NCBI GenBank assembly: GCA_028285305.1
Contig: JANQPV010000014.1
Location: 1 to 64,000 of the forward strand
DNA length: 64,000 nt
Direction of reading: 5' to 3'
From: Alphaproteobacteria bacterium
Lineage (GTDB): Bacteria > Pseudomonadota > Alphaproteobacteria > SMXP01
In this document: in pieces, positions 1 to 8,327 of the stretch
How the letters are laid out: each line of letters starts with the position of its first letter
How positions within the stretch are numbered: the stretch's first letter is position 1
Notes under the pieces: generated by a model
What the model was told of the DNA's origin: nothing
The model's database searches: none
Seen by the model: the letters and a program-made list of their open reading frames with translations, nothing else
Position numbers and translations under genes: made by a program

Positions 1-24
1 AGTCTCGCTTACATTTCTTCTCAC

Positions 25-99
25 GCGGGCGTAGCTCAGGGGTAGAGCATTACCTTGCCAAGGTAAGGGTCGTGAGTTCGAATCTCATCGCCCGCTCCA
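25..99 (+). tRNA. tRNA-Gly (anticodon GCC)
   Basis: A complete cloverleaf can be folded. The acceptor stem pairs 25-31 with 89-95, the anticodon stem pairs 50-54 with 62-66, and the seven-base loop between them carries GCC at 57-59. The T arm contains the usual GTTCGAATC. The discriminator base is T at 96, usual for bacterial tRNA-Gly, and CCA is encoded at 97-99. It reads GGC/GGT glycine codons. It stands alone, about 220 bases ahead of cobO; nothing else recognisable lies in that gap. Confidence 0.97.
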
Positions 100-317
100 G
101 ATTTCAAAGTGTTTCAAGTCTTTGATCAACGGCGTTTGGGCTCGTTCCCAAACTGCGCGCAAAGCCTGTCACCAACATCCCACCCGAAAAATAGATCGTG
201 TACGCAGGTGCCATCTGACAGAGTCGGGAGCCCGAAGAGACCTCAAAAAGAACGTGCATATCCCATGTCTATCCCTTAAGCCTGTCCTTTCCAGAATAGA
301 GCTGACGAATAAGACAA

Positions 318-923
318 ATGATGGACAAACCTGCACAGCACACGGAAAAAATGAAGAAGCTCCAGGCGGAGCATCGCACGCGTGTCGATGCGGCCGTTGA
401 TCCAGATCGGGGGCTCGTCCTTGTGCATACTGGCGATGGAAAAGGCAAGTCGAGCTCCGCCTTTGGTGTCGTGGCGCGCGCTTTAGGTTGGGGGCATAAA
501 GTTGGCGTCGTTCAGTTCATTAAAGGAAAGTGGATCACTGGTGAACGTCAATTCTTTGCCAAGTTCCCGGAGCAACTGCATTGGCATACGATGGGTGAGG
601 GATTTACTTGGGACACACAAGATAGAGACCGCGACATTGCGGCGGCCCAAGCTGCGTTCGCGAAGGCGCGAGAAATGATGGAAGACGCGTCCTTCCAACT
701 CGTTGTGCTCGATGAAATTAGCATCGTGCTGCGGTACGACTATCTCTCTGTGGACTCCGTTCTGGACGGATTAAAGGCACGTGCCAAAGATGTTAGCGTT
801 ATCCTCACGGGACGAGATGCCAAACCTGAGATTTGTGCTTATGCGGATCTTGTGAGCGAGATGCGCGAGATCAAGCACCCGTATAAATCCGGTATCAAGG
901 CCCAACGCGGCATTGATTTCTAG
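318..923 (+). CDS. cobO: Cob(I)yrinic acid a,c-diamide adenosyltransferase (CobO/BtuR type)
   Basis: This cytoplasmic enzyme transfers the 5'-deoxyadenosyl group of ATP to the cobalt of reduced corrinoids, in de novo synthesis and in salvage. The 201-residue protein has the usual length of the CobO/BtuR/CobA family. The family P-loop GDGKGKSS lies at residues 39-46, and the C-terminus shows the typical HPYKSGIKAQRGIDF ending. Two ATGs stand in tandem (318 and 321), and neither has a strong Shine-Dalgarno, so the exact start is uncertain by one codon. It lies upstream of the cobalamin riboswitch and is therefore outside its control, although it works with the B12 operon that follows. Function is highly confident by family. 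Confidence 0.95.
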   Translation: MMDKPAQHTEKMKKLQAEHRTRVDAAVDPDRGLVLVHTGDGKGKSSSAFGVVARALGWGHKVGVVQFIKGKWITGERQFFAKFPEQLHWHTMGEGFTWDTQDRDRDIAAAQAAFAKAREMMEDASFQLVVLDEISIVLRYDYLSVDSVLDGLKARAKDVSVILTGRDAKPEICAYADLVSEMREIKHPYKSGIKAQRGIDF

Positions 924-979
924 TTTGCGTTGCGGATGGGTTCTTAATCGGGTCCAGCCGAGGCGATCATTTTGCTGCC

Positions 980-1006
980 TTGACAACCTCATTTCCCCCC
1001 TATACC
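980..1006 (+). promoter_or_regulatory. Candidate sigma-70 promoter of the B12 operon
   Basis: TTGACA at 980-985 and TATACC at 1001-1006 are separated by 15 bases, slightly short of the ideal 17. A start about six bases downstream would place the transcript 5' end right at the beginning of the cobalamin riboswitch, as expected for its leader. This is inferred from sequence only. Confidence 0.45.
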
Positions 1007-1007
1007 A

Positions 1008-1179
1008 GCGAGGGTAGATGGTGCCCGTGCATGGGCCAAAAGGGAATCCGGTTTAAGTCCGGAGCTGTACCCGCAACTGTGAGCCAGGAGCTGTTGGCAG
1101 AAAAATAACCACTAGAGCGAAAGCGCTCTGGGAAGGTTGCCAATAGCAAGGATCGGCAAGCCAGGAGACCTGCCATCGC
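1008..1179 (+). promoter_or_regulatory. Cobalamin (B12) riboswitch
   Basis: The leader between cobO and btuB carries the hallmark blocks of the cobalamin riboswitch family. These are GGTGCC near 1019, the AGGGAATCCGG / TCCGGAGCTGTACCCGC core at about 1041-1073 followed by AACTGT, and the B12 box GCCAGGAGACC at about 1159-1170. It should bind adenosylcobalamin or a related corrinoid and shut off the genes downstream when B12 is plentiful. The remaining 190 bases before the btuB start code for nothing I can support and presumably hold the expression platform. I could not resolve whether control is by termination or by masking of the btuB ribosome site. Confidence 0.95.
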
Positions 1180-1370
1180 GTCGTTCACCTGGAGACCGGG
1201 AATAGTTCTCAGCGGGTGGGAAAGACTTAAAGTCGAAGAACACGTTCTTTCCTTCGAAACGACAATGAAGAATGGGCCCGCAGCCTACGCGGAGCACCAA
1301 CACTTCGTGGGGGGCCTTGTCGTTGGAACTTTGTCTGTCTTTAGGCAGAGACAGGTGGTGGAGAACGTGA

Positions 1371-3239
1371 ATGTTCAAGAAAACTCTCGCTTTGGGGGCC
1401 GTCAGTGTTTCGGCCCTTGTTTCTTTTCCTCAGCTCGCACTTTCTCAGTCGGAAGGCTCTGACAAACCTTATGATGAGGACGTCGATGTTATCGTTGTGG
1501 AAGCAACACGGTTGAACCAAACGGCTTCAGAGATCGGGTCCAGTGTCAGTGTGATCACCTCTGACGATATCGAATTGCTCGGCTTTGATTTTGCCCTCGA
1601 TGCGATCGCGTCGGCGCCGGGCGTGACGATCAATCAGAACGGGTCGTTCGGCGGGTCGGCCAGTGTCCGCATCCGCGGCGCCTCTAGTGAGCAAACCCTG
1701 GTGCTGATCGACGGTGTTCAAGTCAATGACCCAACGTCCCCCGGCGGCGGCTTCAACTTTGCTCGTCTCGATACGGAGCAAATAGAGAGGATTGAAGTAT
1801 TAAAGGGCCCTCAATCCACCTTGTGGGGTACCGACGCGATCGGTGGTGTTGTATCCATCATCACCAAAAAACCAGACCAAGGGATTGGCGGCACAGCGTT
1901 TAGCGAATATGGATCCTTTAACACCTACCGGGGCGGTGCATCCGTCGGAGGCGCCAACGATATCGGCGACTTCCGGCTTGCCGCTTCAGGTTTGATCACA
2001 GACGGTATTTCAAAAGCCGACGAAGACAACGGTAACCCGGAAGAAGATGCGTTCGATAGTGTTACGCTGTCCGCTAAAGGCGGCCTCAATATTGGGTTCG
2101 CGCGGCTTGATGGAAATATTCTTTGGACAGACGCCTCCAGCGAGTTTGACAGCTTTTCTGGTGGCGCTCAAGGCAGTGTTACTGACGGCGACGAGGTCAG
2201 TGAGACCGAAGAACTGAACGCCAATATAACCCTGAAGATACCCCTGTTTGGTGATCGTCTGGAAAATCAGTTGTTCTGGGGGTACTCAGATATAATGCGC
2301 GAGAACTTTACGAACGGGTTGCCTAGCTTTGACGCTGAAGGCGACCGGATGGTTTTTCGCTACCAAGGAACGCTCGAGATTGATCAACGCAATACACTTG
2401 CACTCGGTGCGGAACACGAGGACACCACTTCTCGGGACGAAGACAATTCAATCTCGAGTTTCTTTGGGTTGTACGAAGTTAAGCCCGTCGACATGCTCAC
2501 ATTGACCGGTGGCGTCCGTGTGGACGACCATTCCACCTTTGGAACAGAGACCACGGGACGCGTTGCGGCCGCGTTGATGCCCACGGATTTTCTTGGCTTG
2601 CGTGCCAGCTGGGGGCAAGGTTTCAAGGCTCCTACGATTTTCCAGCTTACATTTTTTAGTACGTTCTCAGGCGCGACTGCGCCCAACGTCGATTTACAGC
2701 CGGAAACATCTGAAGCTTTTGATGTGGGTGTCGATCTTTACACACCCGATGGAAGAGCGAGTTTGGGAATGACGTACTTTAATCAAGAAACCGAGAATCA
2801 GATTGATTTCATTTCTGCTCTTGGCACCTATCAAAATATCTTGTTTGTAGAATCGCAGGGCATTGAGGTTTCGGCATCGTTTGCTGCAACGGATTGGCTG
2901 ACAATTACAGCTGATTATGCGTTTATCGAGTCGAAAGATGGGGACGGCGTAAAACTGGATCGAGTTCCAAAGCATTCCGGCGATGTTCGGTTTGCCATCG
3001 ATCCGGTCGGACCATGGTCAGGTGCGGTTTTGGTTAGGCACAATGGAAATGAGCAGGATAGGGGTGTTAACAAAGTGGATGATTGGACGCGCGTGGATGT
3101 AAATGCGCGCTATCAGTTCAACGAGACGGTGGCGGTGTTTGGCCGCATCGAAAACCTGTTTGATGCGAACTACCAGCAGATCCTGGGATATGGCACACCC
3201 AGATTGTCAGGCAGCGCTGGAGTGCGCCTCAACTATTAG
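1371..3239 (+). CDS. btuB: TonB-dependent vitamin B12 receptor (BtuB type)
   Basis: This outer-membrane beta-barrel receptor takes up cobalamin or other corrinoids using TonB energy. The 622-residue protein starts with a signal peptide of about 25 residues ending ALS-QSEG. A TonB box with flanking residues (DVDVIVVEATR) lies at about 37-47. The plug domain follows to about residue 160 (RIRGASSEQTLVLIDGV, then GPQSTLWGTDAIGG), and the rest is barrel, ending in the aromatic residue Tyr. The length is close to E. coli BtuB. GGAG sits seven bases before the ATG. It is the first gene behind the cobalamin riboswitch and heads the btuFCD-cobQ-cbiB-cobD operon, which supports a corrinoid rather than a siderophore substrate. 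Confidence 0.93.
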   Translation: MFKKTLALGAVSVSALVSFPQLALSQSEGSDKPYDEDVDVIVVEATRLNQTASEIGSSVSVITSDDIELLGFDFALDAIASAPGVTINQNGSFGGSASVRIRGASSEQTLVLIDGVQVNDPTSPGGGFNFARLDTEQIERIEVLKGPQSTLWGTDAIGGVVSIITKKPDQGIGGTAFSEYGSFNTYRGGASVGGANDIGDFRLAASGLITDGISKADEDNGNPEEDAFDSVTLSAKGGLNIGFARLDGNILWTDASSEFDSFSGGAQGSVTDGDEVSETEELNANITLKIPLFGDRLENQLFWGYSDIMRENFTNGLPSFDAEGDRMVFRYQGTLEIDQRNTLALGAEHEDTTSRDEDNSISSFFGLYEVKPVDMLTLTGGVRVDDHSTFGTETTGRVAAALMPTDFLGLRASWGQGFKAPTIFQLTFFSTFSGATAPNVDLQPETSEAFDVGVDLYTPDGRASLGMTYFNQETENQIDFISALGTYQNILFVESQGIEVSASFAATDWLTITADYAFIESKDGDGVKLDRVPKHSGDVRFAIDPVGPWSGAVLVRHNGNEQDRGVNKVDDWTRVDVNARYQFNETVAVFGRIENLFDANYQQILGYGTPRLSGSAGVRLNY

Positions 3240-3253
3240 CAAATGGGCATTAT

Positions 3254-4141
3254 GTGTTGCGACTGATCCCTGTAGCAATTCTGGCGCTGTTTCTCGCATC
3301 GTGCGGCAACGCAGACACGTCTGAGGCCATTGGTCGCAACGCCCATGTCCCCCTAAATGGTCTTCAAGCTGAGAAACCGACCCGCATAATTAGTCTTGAT
3401 TACTGTGCTGATCAATATGTTCTCAGGCTTGCGGATCGAAATCACATACTTGCCGTGTCGCCGGATGCAACCGCCGACTTCTCTTACATGCGCGATGCGG
3501 CCATTGGACTGGCAACCGTGCGTCCGGTCGCAGAAGATGTTCTCATTTTAGAGCCAGATCTCGTTGTTCGCTCTTATGGAGGTGGGCCCAACGCTGTAAG
3601 ATTTTTTGAGCGCGCCGGCATACCCGTTCTCCAAGTTGGATGGGCGTCCGATATCGATAGTGCCGAAATGAACTCTATCCCTGGAATGATTGCACATATC
3701 GCAGAGGGGCTTGGCGAACAAGAACGCGGAGACGATGTCATCTCGGAGTTTCGTGCACGACTTAAAGACTTGGAACAGGATCGCTCCGACGAGACAGCCC
3801 TCTACATGACGCCAACCGGCGTGACCACCGGTCCGGGCTCTCTTGTTCATGAGATGCTCTTGGCATCAGGGTATGCAAACTTTCAATCGCAAGCCGGTTG
3901 GCATCCCCTTCCTTTAGAGAAACTGGCATACGATCATCCCGACCTTGTGGCAGCGGCTTTTTTTGATACCGAAACGGATCATCCAAATGCTTGGTCCTCA
4001 TCGAGGCACCCCGTAGCGCGCGCTCAAATGCGGGATCGGCCCGTCGTGATGCTCAAAGGGGCATGGACGTCCTGCGGGGCGTGGTTTCTGATCGATGCGA
4101 TTGAGGCACTGGTTGAAGGACCGATAGAGGCGGTAGACTGA
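3254..4141 (+). CDS. btuF: Corrinoid ABC transporter substrate-binding lipoprotein (BtuF type)
   Basis: This periplasmic binding protein hands corrinoids from BtuB to the BtuCD importer. It starts at a GTG (3254); the nearby ATG at 3252 is out of frame and soon stops. An N-terminal lipobox LASC with Cys17 predicts membrane anchoring, whereas E. coli BtuF is soluble. The phrase RIISLDYCADQYVLRLAD is typical of the helical-backbone BtuF/FecB fold, and the length (295 residues) fits. It begins 15 bases after btuB and is followed directly by btuC, so all belong to one riboswitch-controlled transcript. Confidence 0.88.
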   Translation: MLRLIPVAILALFLASCGNADTSEAIGRNAHVPLNGLQAEKPTRIISLDYCADQYVLRLADRNHILAVSPDATADFSYMRDAAIGLATVRPVAEDVLILEPDLVVRSYGGGPNAVRFFERAGIPVLQVGWASDIDSAEMNSIPGMIAHIAEGLGEQERGDDVISEFRARLKDLEQDRSDETALYMTPTGVTTGPGSLVHEMLLASGYANFQSQAGWHPLPLEKLAYDHPDLVAAAFFDTETDHPNAWSSSRHPVARAQMRDRPVVMLKGAWTSCGAWFLIDAIEALVEGPIEAVD

Positions 4142-4143
4142 TT

Positions 4144-5142
4144 ATGCCGCTCGCCCCAAGGTCTTTGCTCGTTCCAGGTCTCGCCGTTGCCTGCGCGATT
4201 GCGATTTTTGCCGCCTGTTTGCTCGGATCAACGCCACTGCCGGCCGGCCAGGTACTGGACGCTCTTTTCGGCGGCGCAGATCCGGCGGACCGGCTCGTTG
4301 TATGGTCGATCAGATTGCCTCGCGCCTTGGCCGCCTTTATCGTTGGCGTCGCCTTAGGTGCGAGCGGGGCCGCTTTGCAGGGCCTGCTCCGCAATCCTCT
4401 GGCTGAACCGGGTGTTCTCGGCGTTTCGGCATCGGCCTCTCTTACGGCGACCTTCGCGCTCTACTACGGAGTGGTGGCGGTCACGCCATGGGCTCTGCCC
4501 ATTAGCGCGATTATTGGTGCGTTGCTGGCAACGACGATCATTGCATTGGCAGCCGTTCGTACAAGATCCGTTGTAACGCTCATTTTGATTGGTGTGGGAC
4601 TTTCGAGTTTTGCTGGCGCGACGATGACACTGCTTTTGAACTTCGCCCCAAACCCCTTTTCGCTTGCGGATATGATCAGTTGGTCGCTTGGCTCAGTGGC
4701 AAACCGCAGTTTCGACGACATTACGTTTGTCGCACCCTTTATGATCGTTGGTCTGACCATATTATGGGTCACGCGAAGGGGCCTGTCCGCGTTGACACTC
4801 GGCGAGGAGGCGGCAAGCGCGGTCGGATTGAATCTCCAGCATCAACGGATCTTAACCGTTCTCGGCGCGGGACTGGTCACGGGCGCTTCCGTCGCGCTTG
4901 CGGGGGCGATCGGATTTGTTGGAATTGTAGCACCGCACGTTGTCCGTCCGTTCGTGGATTACGATCCTGCACGAACTGTGCTTCCCTCGGCCCTACTCGC
5001 TGGGTTCATTCTCGTTGTTGCCGACATCGGCGTACGGTTGATGCCAACAGACAGCGAGCTGAAACTCGGCGTGGTGGCGGCGATCATTGGAGCACCGGCA
5101 TTCATTTGGATTGCCATACAGAGGCGTGCGCTCAGTGACTGA
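4144..5142 (+). CDS. btuC: Corrinoid ABC transporter permease (BtuC, FecCD family)
   Basis: This inner-membrane permease forms the translocation path of the BtuCD importer. The 332-residue protein is almost wholly hydrophobic and shows FecCD family signatures: RLPRALAAFIVGVALGASGA, then GLLRNPLAEPGVLGVSASAS, and the coupling region GFVGIVAPHVVRPFVDYDPA before the last helices. About ten membrane helices are expected. The start codon follows the btuF stop by two bases, and the 3' end overlaps btuD by eight bases, indicating translational coupling. Substrate assignment to B12 rests on the riboswitch and neighbouring cob genes, because FecCD permeases also serve siderophores. Confidence 0.9.
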   Translation: MPLAPRSLLVPGLAVACAIAIFAACLLGSTPLPAGQVLDALFGGADPADRLVVWSIRLPRALAAFIVGVALGASGAALQGLLRNPLAEPGVLGVSASASLTATFALYYGVVAVTPWALPISAIIGALLATTIIALAAVRTRSVVTLILIGVGLSSFAGATMTLLLNFAPNPFSLADMISWSLGSVANRSFDDITFVAPFMIVGLTILWVTRRGLSALTLGEEAASAVGLNLQHQRILTVLGAGLVTGASVALAGAIGFVGIVAPHVVRPFVDYDPARTVLPSALLAGFILVVADIGVRLMPTDSELKLGVVAAIIGAPAFIWIAIQRRALSD

Positions 5143-5896
5143 ACTCATCGTTTCAGATATCACCGTCGAGGCCAAGAATGCCACGCTTGTGCAAAAGGCA
5201 AGTTTCCGCCTCTCACCAGGCGAGCTGGTCGCTCTCTTGGGCCCAAACGGTGCTGGAAAAACCAGCTTATTAAGAAGCACGCTGAGTATCGAGAGCCGCA
5301 CCTCAGGCAAAGCCACAATTGCGGACATCGATATTTCAAGTCTGTCGCCGATGGAGCGCGCCAAGTACATATCCTACTTGCCGCAGACGCGGCCTTTGGC
5401 TTGGCCGAACCTAGTTCGCGATGTCGTTGCCCTTGGCCGATTTGCCTTTGGAGCTGGATTGGGGCAACTGAAAGAAAGAGATGCTGCGGCGGTGGGGCGA
5501 GCTCTTCGGGCGTGCGACCTTGAACACCTCTCTGGTCGGAGTACCAATACGCTATCCGGCGGCGAACTGGCGCGTGTTCACTTTGCCCGGGCGTTTGCGG
5601 CAGAAGCGCCACTCCTCATTGCGGACGAGCCCGTTGCCGCGCTAGACCCCCGCCATCAATTCCGGATCATGAACCTGGTTCGTGACTTTGTATCCAAGGG
5701 GGGCGGCGCTCTCATTGTTCTCCATGATATTCCGCTGGCGGCTCGTTATGCCGACCGGATCATTTGGATGAAAGAGGGTTGCGTTGTCTCAGATGGAAGC
5801 CCTCAAGAAACGCTTTCTGCGGAAAGGCTACATGAAGTCTATGGAGTGCGCGCAAAAGTAAGTGGTGTCACGGTCGAAATTGAAGGGGCATCATGA
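5135..5896 (+). CDS. btuD: Corrinoid ABC transporter ATPase (BtuD type)
   Basis: This cytoplasmic ATPase powers corrinoid import through BtuC. With the GTG at 5135 as start, which overlaps the btuC end by eight bases, it has 253 residues, the usual length. Walker A GPNGAGKT is at 36-43, the signature LSGGE at 140-144, Walker B LLIADEP at 160-166 with catalytic Glu165, and the switch His at 197. An earlier in-frame ATG at 5087 would add 16 residues encoded inside btuC and is less likely. The stop overlaps the start of cobQ in an ATGA arrangement. Confidence 0.92.
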   Translation: MTELIVSDITVEAKNATLVQKASFRLSPGELVALLGPNGAGKTSLLRSTLSIESRTSGKATIADIDISSLSPMERAKYISYLPQTRPLAWPNLVRDVVALGRFAFGAGLGQLKERDAAAVGRALRACDLEHLSGRSTNTLSGGELARVHFARAFAAEAPLLIADEPVAALDPRHQFRIMNLVRDFVSKGGGALIVLHDIPLAARYADRIIWMKEGCVVSDGSPQETLSAERLHEVYGVRAKVSGVTVEIEGAS

Positions 5897-7380
5897 CGGC
5901 GCGTGTTCTAATGTTGCAAGGTACGGGATCGGATGTCGGGAAATCGGTCTTAACGGCTGCTTTGTGCCGAATTGCAAAACGGCGCGGATTTTCGGTTGCG
6001 CCTTTCAAGCCGCAGAATATGTCGAACAATGCGGCCGCCTGTGCCGACGGCGGTGAAATCGGCCGGGCCCAAGCCATGCAAGCTCGCGCCGCTTGTATCG
6101 AGGCGCATACGGATATGAATCCGGTTCTACTGAAACCCCAGACCGACCGTATGTCGCAGGTCGTTGTGCAGGGGAAGGCTGTTGACGCACTGGCAGCCTC
6201 TGACTTTCTGGAGCGCCGATACACATTGATGAACGCTGTTATGGAGAGTTTTTCTCGCCTGACTGAGCAGTATGACCTGGTGCTCATAGAGGGGGCGGGA
6301 AGTCCCGCGGAGATCAATCTGCGCCATCGGGATATCGCCAACATGGGGTTTGCCCGCGAAGCCGGTGTGCCCGTATGTCTCGTTGGCGATATTGATCGAG
6401 GGGGCGTGATTGCGTCAATTGTTGGTACAAAGACCGTCATCGATCCAAAAGACGCGAATATGGTGCGAGGTTTTCTCATTAACAAGTTCCGCGGCGATCC
6501 GAGCCTCTTTGTCCGAGGCATCACAGAAATTGAGAAACGAACCAGCTGGCCCTGTTTCGGTGTCATTCCCTGGCTGTCGGATGCTCATCGATTGCCCGCG
6601 GAAGACGCTGTGCCGTTGTCGCGACCTCTCCCCCCCAGCACCGGCAGACACAAGATTGTGGCGCCGATCCTGTCCCGCATGGCTAACTTCGACGACGCTG
6701 ACCCGATTAGACTAGAACCAAGCATAGACTTTGAGTGGATCGCTCCGGGAAACTCAATCCCGCGGGACGCAGAGGCGATTATGCTCTTCGGCACCAAGTC
6801 ATCACTCGGGGATCTGGATTTCATCCGCACACAGGGCTGGGATCACGACATTATCGCCCATGCCCGTTCCGGCGGCCGTATCATCGGCATTTGCGGCGGA
6901 TACCAAATTCTAGGCAAAACAATATCCGATCCTTCGGGGGTAGACGGAGAATCAGGGTCTGCAAAGGCGCTTGGCCTGCTTGATGTAGAAACCGTCATGA
7001 CCGACACGAAGCGTGTAACGCCGGTTGAGGGAAAATGTGCACGAACGGGTGAACCCATTACAGGGTATGAAATACACATGGGGCAAACCACCGGGCCGGA
7101 TACACAGGCGCCTTTTGCCTTGGTGAAAGACGAAAATGAAGGAAGCCGGAGTCCCGATGGCCGAATTGAAGGCACATATTTGCACGGTGTGTTTTCTAGC
7201 GATACATTCCGGCGAGCTTGGTTGAAGGGTCTGGGGTTCGCTGTCGATGACGGACTGAGCTATGAGTCCGAAGTGGAAAAAGCGATTGAGTCACTTGCCG
7301 ACGGTGTGGAAGTAGCTGTGAATGTCGAGGCTCTGTTTTCCGTTATGGCTGAGCCTGGTTGGTCGCCGTCCGCATCATGA
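5893..7380 (+). CDS. cobQ: Cobyric acid synthase (CobQ)
   Basis: CobQ amidates the b, d, e and g carboxylates of adenosylcobyrinic acid a,c-diamide, using glutamine and ATP. The 495-residue protein has the usual two parts. An N-terminal dethiobiotin-synthetase-like ATP domain shows LQGTGSDVGKS and FKPQNMSNNA. A class I glutamine amidotransferase domain carries the nucleophile Cys334 in GICGGYQ and the His of YLHGVF near the end. The start ATG overlaps the btuD stop and its own stop overlaps the cbiB start (both ATGA). In an operon with transport genes it suggests the cell completes imported or locally made corrin rings. Confidence 0.95.
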   Translation: MTARVLMLQGTGSDVGKSVLTAALCRIAKRRGFSVAPFKPQNMSNNAAACADGGEIGRAQAMQARAACIEAHTDMNPVLLKPQTDRMSQVVVQGKAVDALAASDFLERRYTLMNAVMESFSRLTEQYDLVLIEGAGSPAEINLRHRDIANMGFAREAGVPVCLVGDIDRGGVIASIVGTKTVIDPKDANMVRGFLINKFRGDPSLFVRGITEIEKRTSWPCFGVIPWLSDAHRLPAEDAVPLSRPLPPSTGRHKIVAPILSRMANFDDADPIRLEPSIDFEWIAPGNSIPRDAEAIMLFGTKSSLGDLDFIRTQGWDHDIIAHARSGGRIIGICGGYQILGKTISDPSGVDGESGSAKALGLLDVETVMTDTKRVTPVEGKCARTGEPITGYEIHMGQTTGPDTQAPFALVKDENEGSRSPDGRIEGTYLHGVFSSDTFRRAWLKGLGFAVDDGLSYESEVEKAIESLADGVEVAVNVEALFSVMAEPGWSPSAS

Positions 7381-8327
7381 GTGCGCTGGCTCTCATGTTG
7401 ACCGCTTGGCTTATCGAAGCTGTGTTCGGTTGGCCGAAATGTCTTTATGACCACATTAAGCACCCCGTCGTTTGGCTTGGCTCCCTTATTAATGCGTTAA
7501 ACCGACTTCTCAATCGAACGCCCTGGCCCCACCATATGCGCTATGTGGCTGGAATTGTTTCTTCGCTGATCGTAATAAGTGTCTTTGTTGCGCCTTTCTG
7601 GTTGATCTCAGACGTCATGCCGAACACGTGGCTAGGATTTGGAGTCGAGGCTTTGATAGCTTCCAGTCTCATTGCGTCACGGAGTCTTTACGATCACGTG
7701 GCGGACGTTGCGGCACCATTGGTGCTTGGCGACATCGATAAGGCGAGATCGGCCGTTTCGTTAATTGTGGGCCGCGATCCCGAGTACCTTAACAGTGCGG
7801 GGATCGCCAGAGCCGGTTTGGAAAGCCTTGCGGAGAATACCAGCGATGGCGTGACGGCCCCCATTTTTTGGGGCGTTATTTTAGGACTTCCAGGCCTCGC
7901 GGGCTACAAAGCAATAAACACGCTCGATTCCATGGTTGGGCATAAGAATGAACAATTTGCGGCCTTTGGCGGGTTCGCTGCGAGGGTTGATGATCTGGCA
8001 AATTTCATCCCGGCGCGATTGACGGGGTTCCTTTTCGTTTTGGTAAGCCTTCGATTCAGCGCCTTCGGCGTGATGTTCAAGGACGCCGGCAATCATCGTT
8101 CTCTTAATGCCGGCTGGCCTGAAGCCGCCATGGCTGGTTCACTTGGCGTTCGCTTGTCCGGACCAAGAGCATATGGCGGTCAAACAGGGCGGGATCAGTG
8201 GTTGAACGAAGGGGCGCCCGATCCCAGCGCCGATGATTTGTCGCTCGGCCTAAATCTGTATCTCCGCGCGCTACTGCTTGGATTGCTCAGTCTGGTAATC
8301 GGTGTCTTAGCGTTGGAGGGGGTATGA
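7377..8327 (+). CDS. cbiB: Adenosylcobinamide-phosphate synthase (CbiB; CobD in Pseudomonas nomenclature)
   Basis: This integral membrane enzyme attaches (R)-1-aminopropan-2-ol phosphate to adenosylcobyric acid, giving adenosylcobinamide phosphate. The ATG at 7377, overlapping the cobQ stop, gives 316 residues, the usual length; a TTG at 7359 would merely extend it inside cobQ. Family signatures include LESLAENTSDGVTAPIFWG and GYKAINTLDSMVGHK, followed by DDLANFIPARLTGFL and the terminal WPEAAMAGSLGVRL and YGG stretches. Several hydrophobic helices are visible. Its substrate aminopropanol phosphate is made by the next gene. Confidence 0.95.
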   Translation: MSALALMLTAWLIEAVFGWPKCLYDHIKHPVVWLGSLINALNRLLNRTPWPHHMRYVAGIVSSLIVISVFVAPFWLISDVMPNTWLGFGVEALIASSLIASRSLYDHVADVAAPLVLGDIDKARSAVSLIVGRDPEYLNSAGIARAGLESLAENTSDGVTAPIFWGVILGLPGLAGYKAINTLDSMVGHKNEQFAAFGGFAARVDDLANFIPARLTGFLFVLVSLRFSAFGVMFKDAGNHRSLNAGWPEAAMAGSLGVRLSGPRAYGGQTGRDQWLNEGAPDPSADDLSLGLNLYLRALLLGLLSLVIGVLALEGV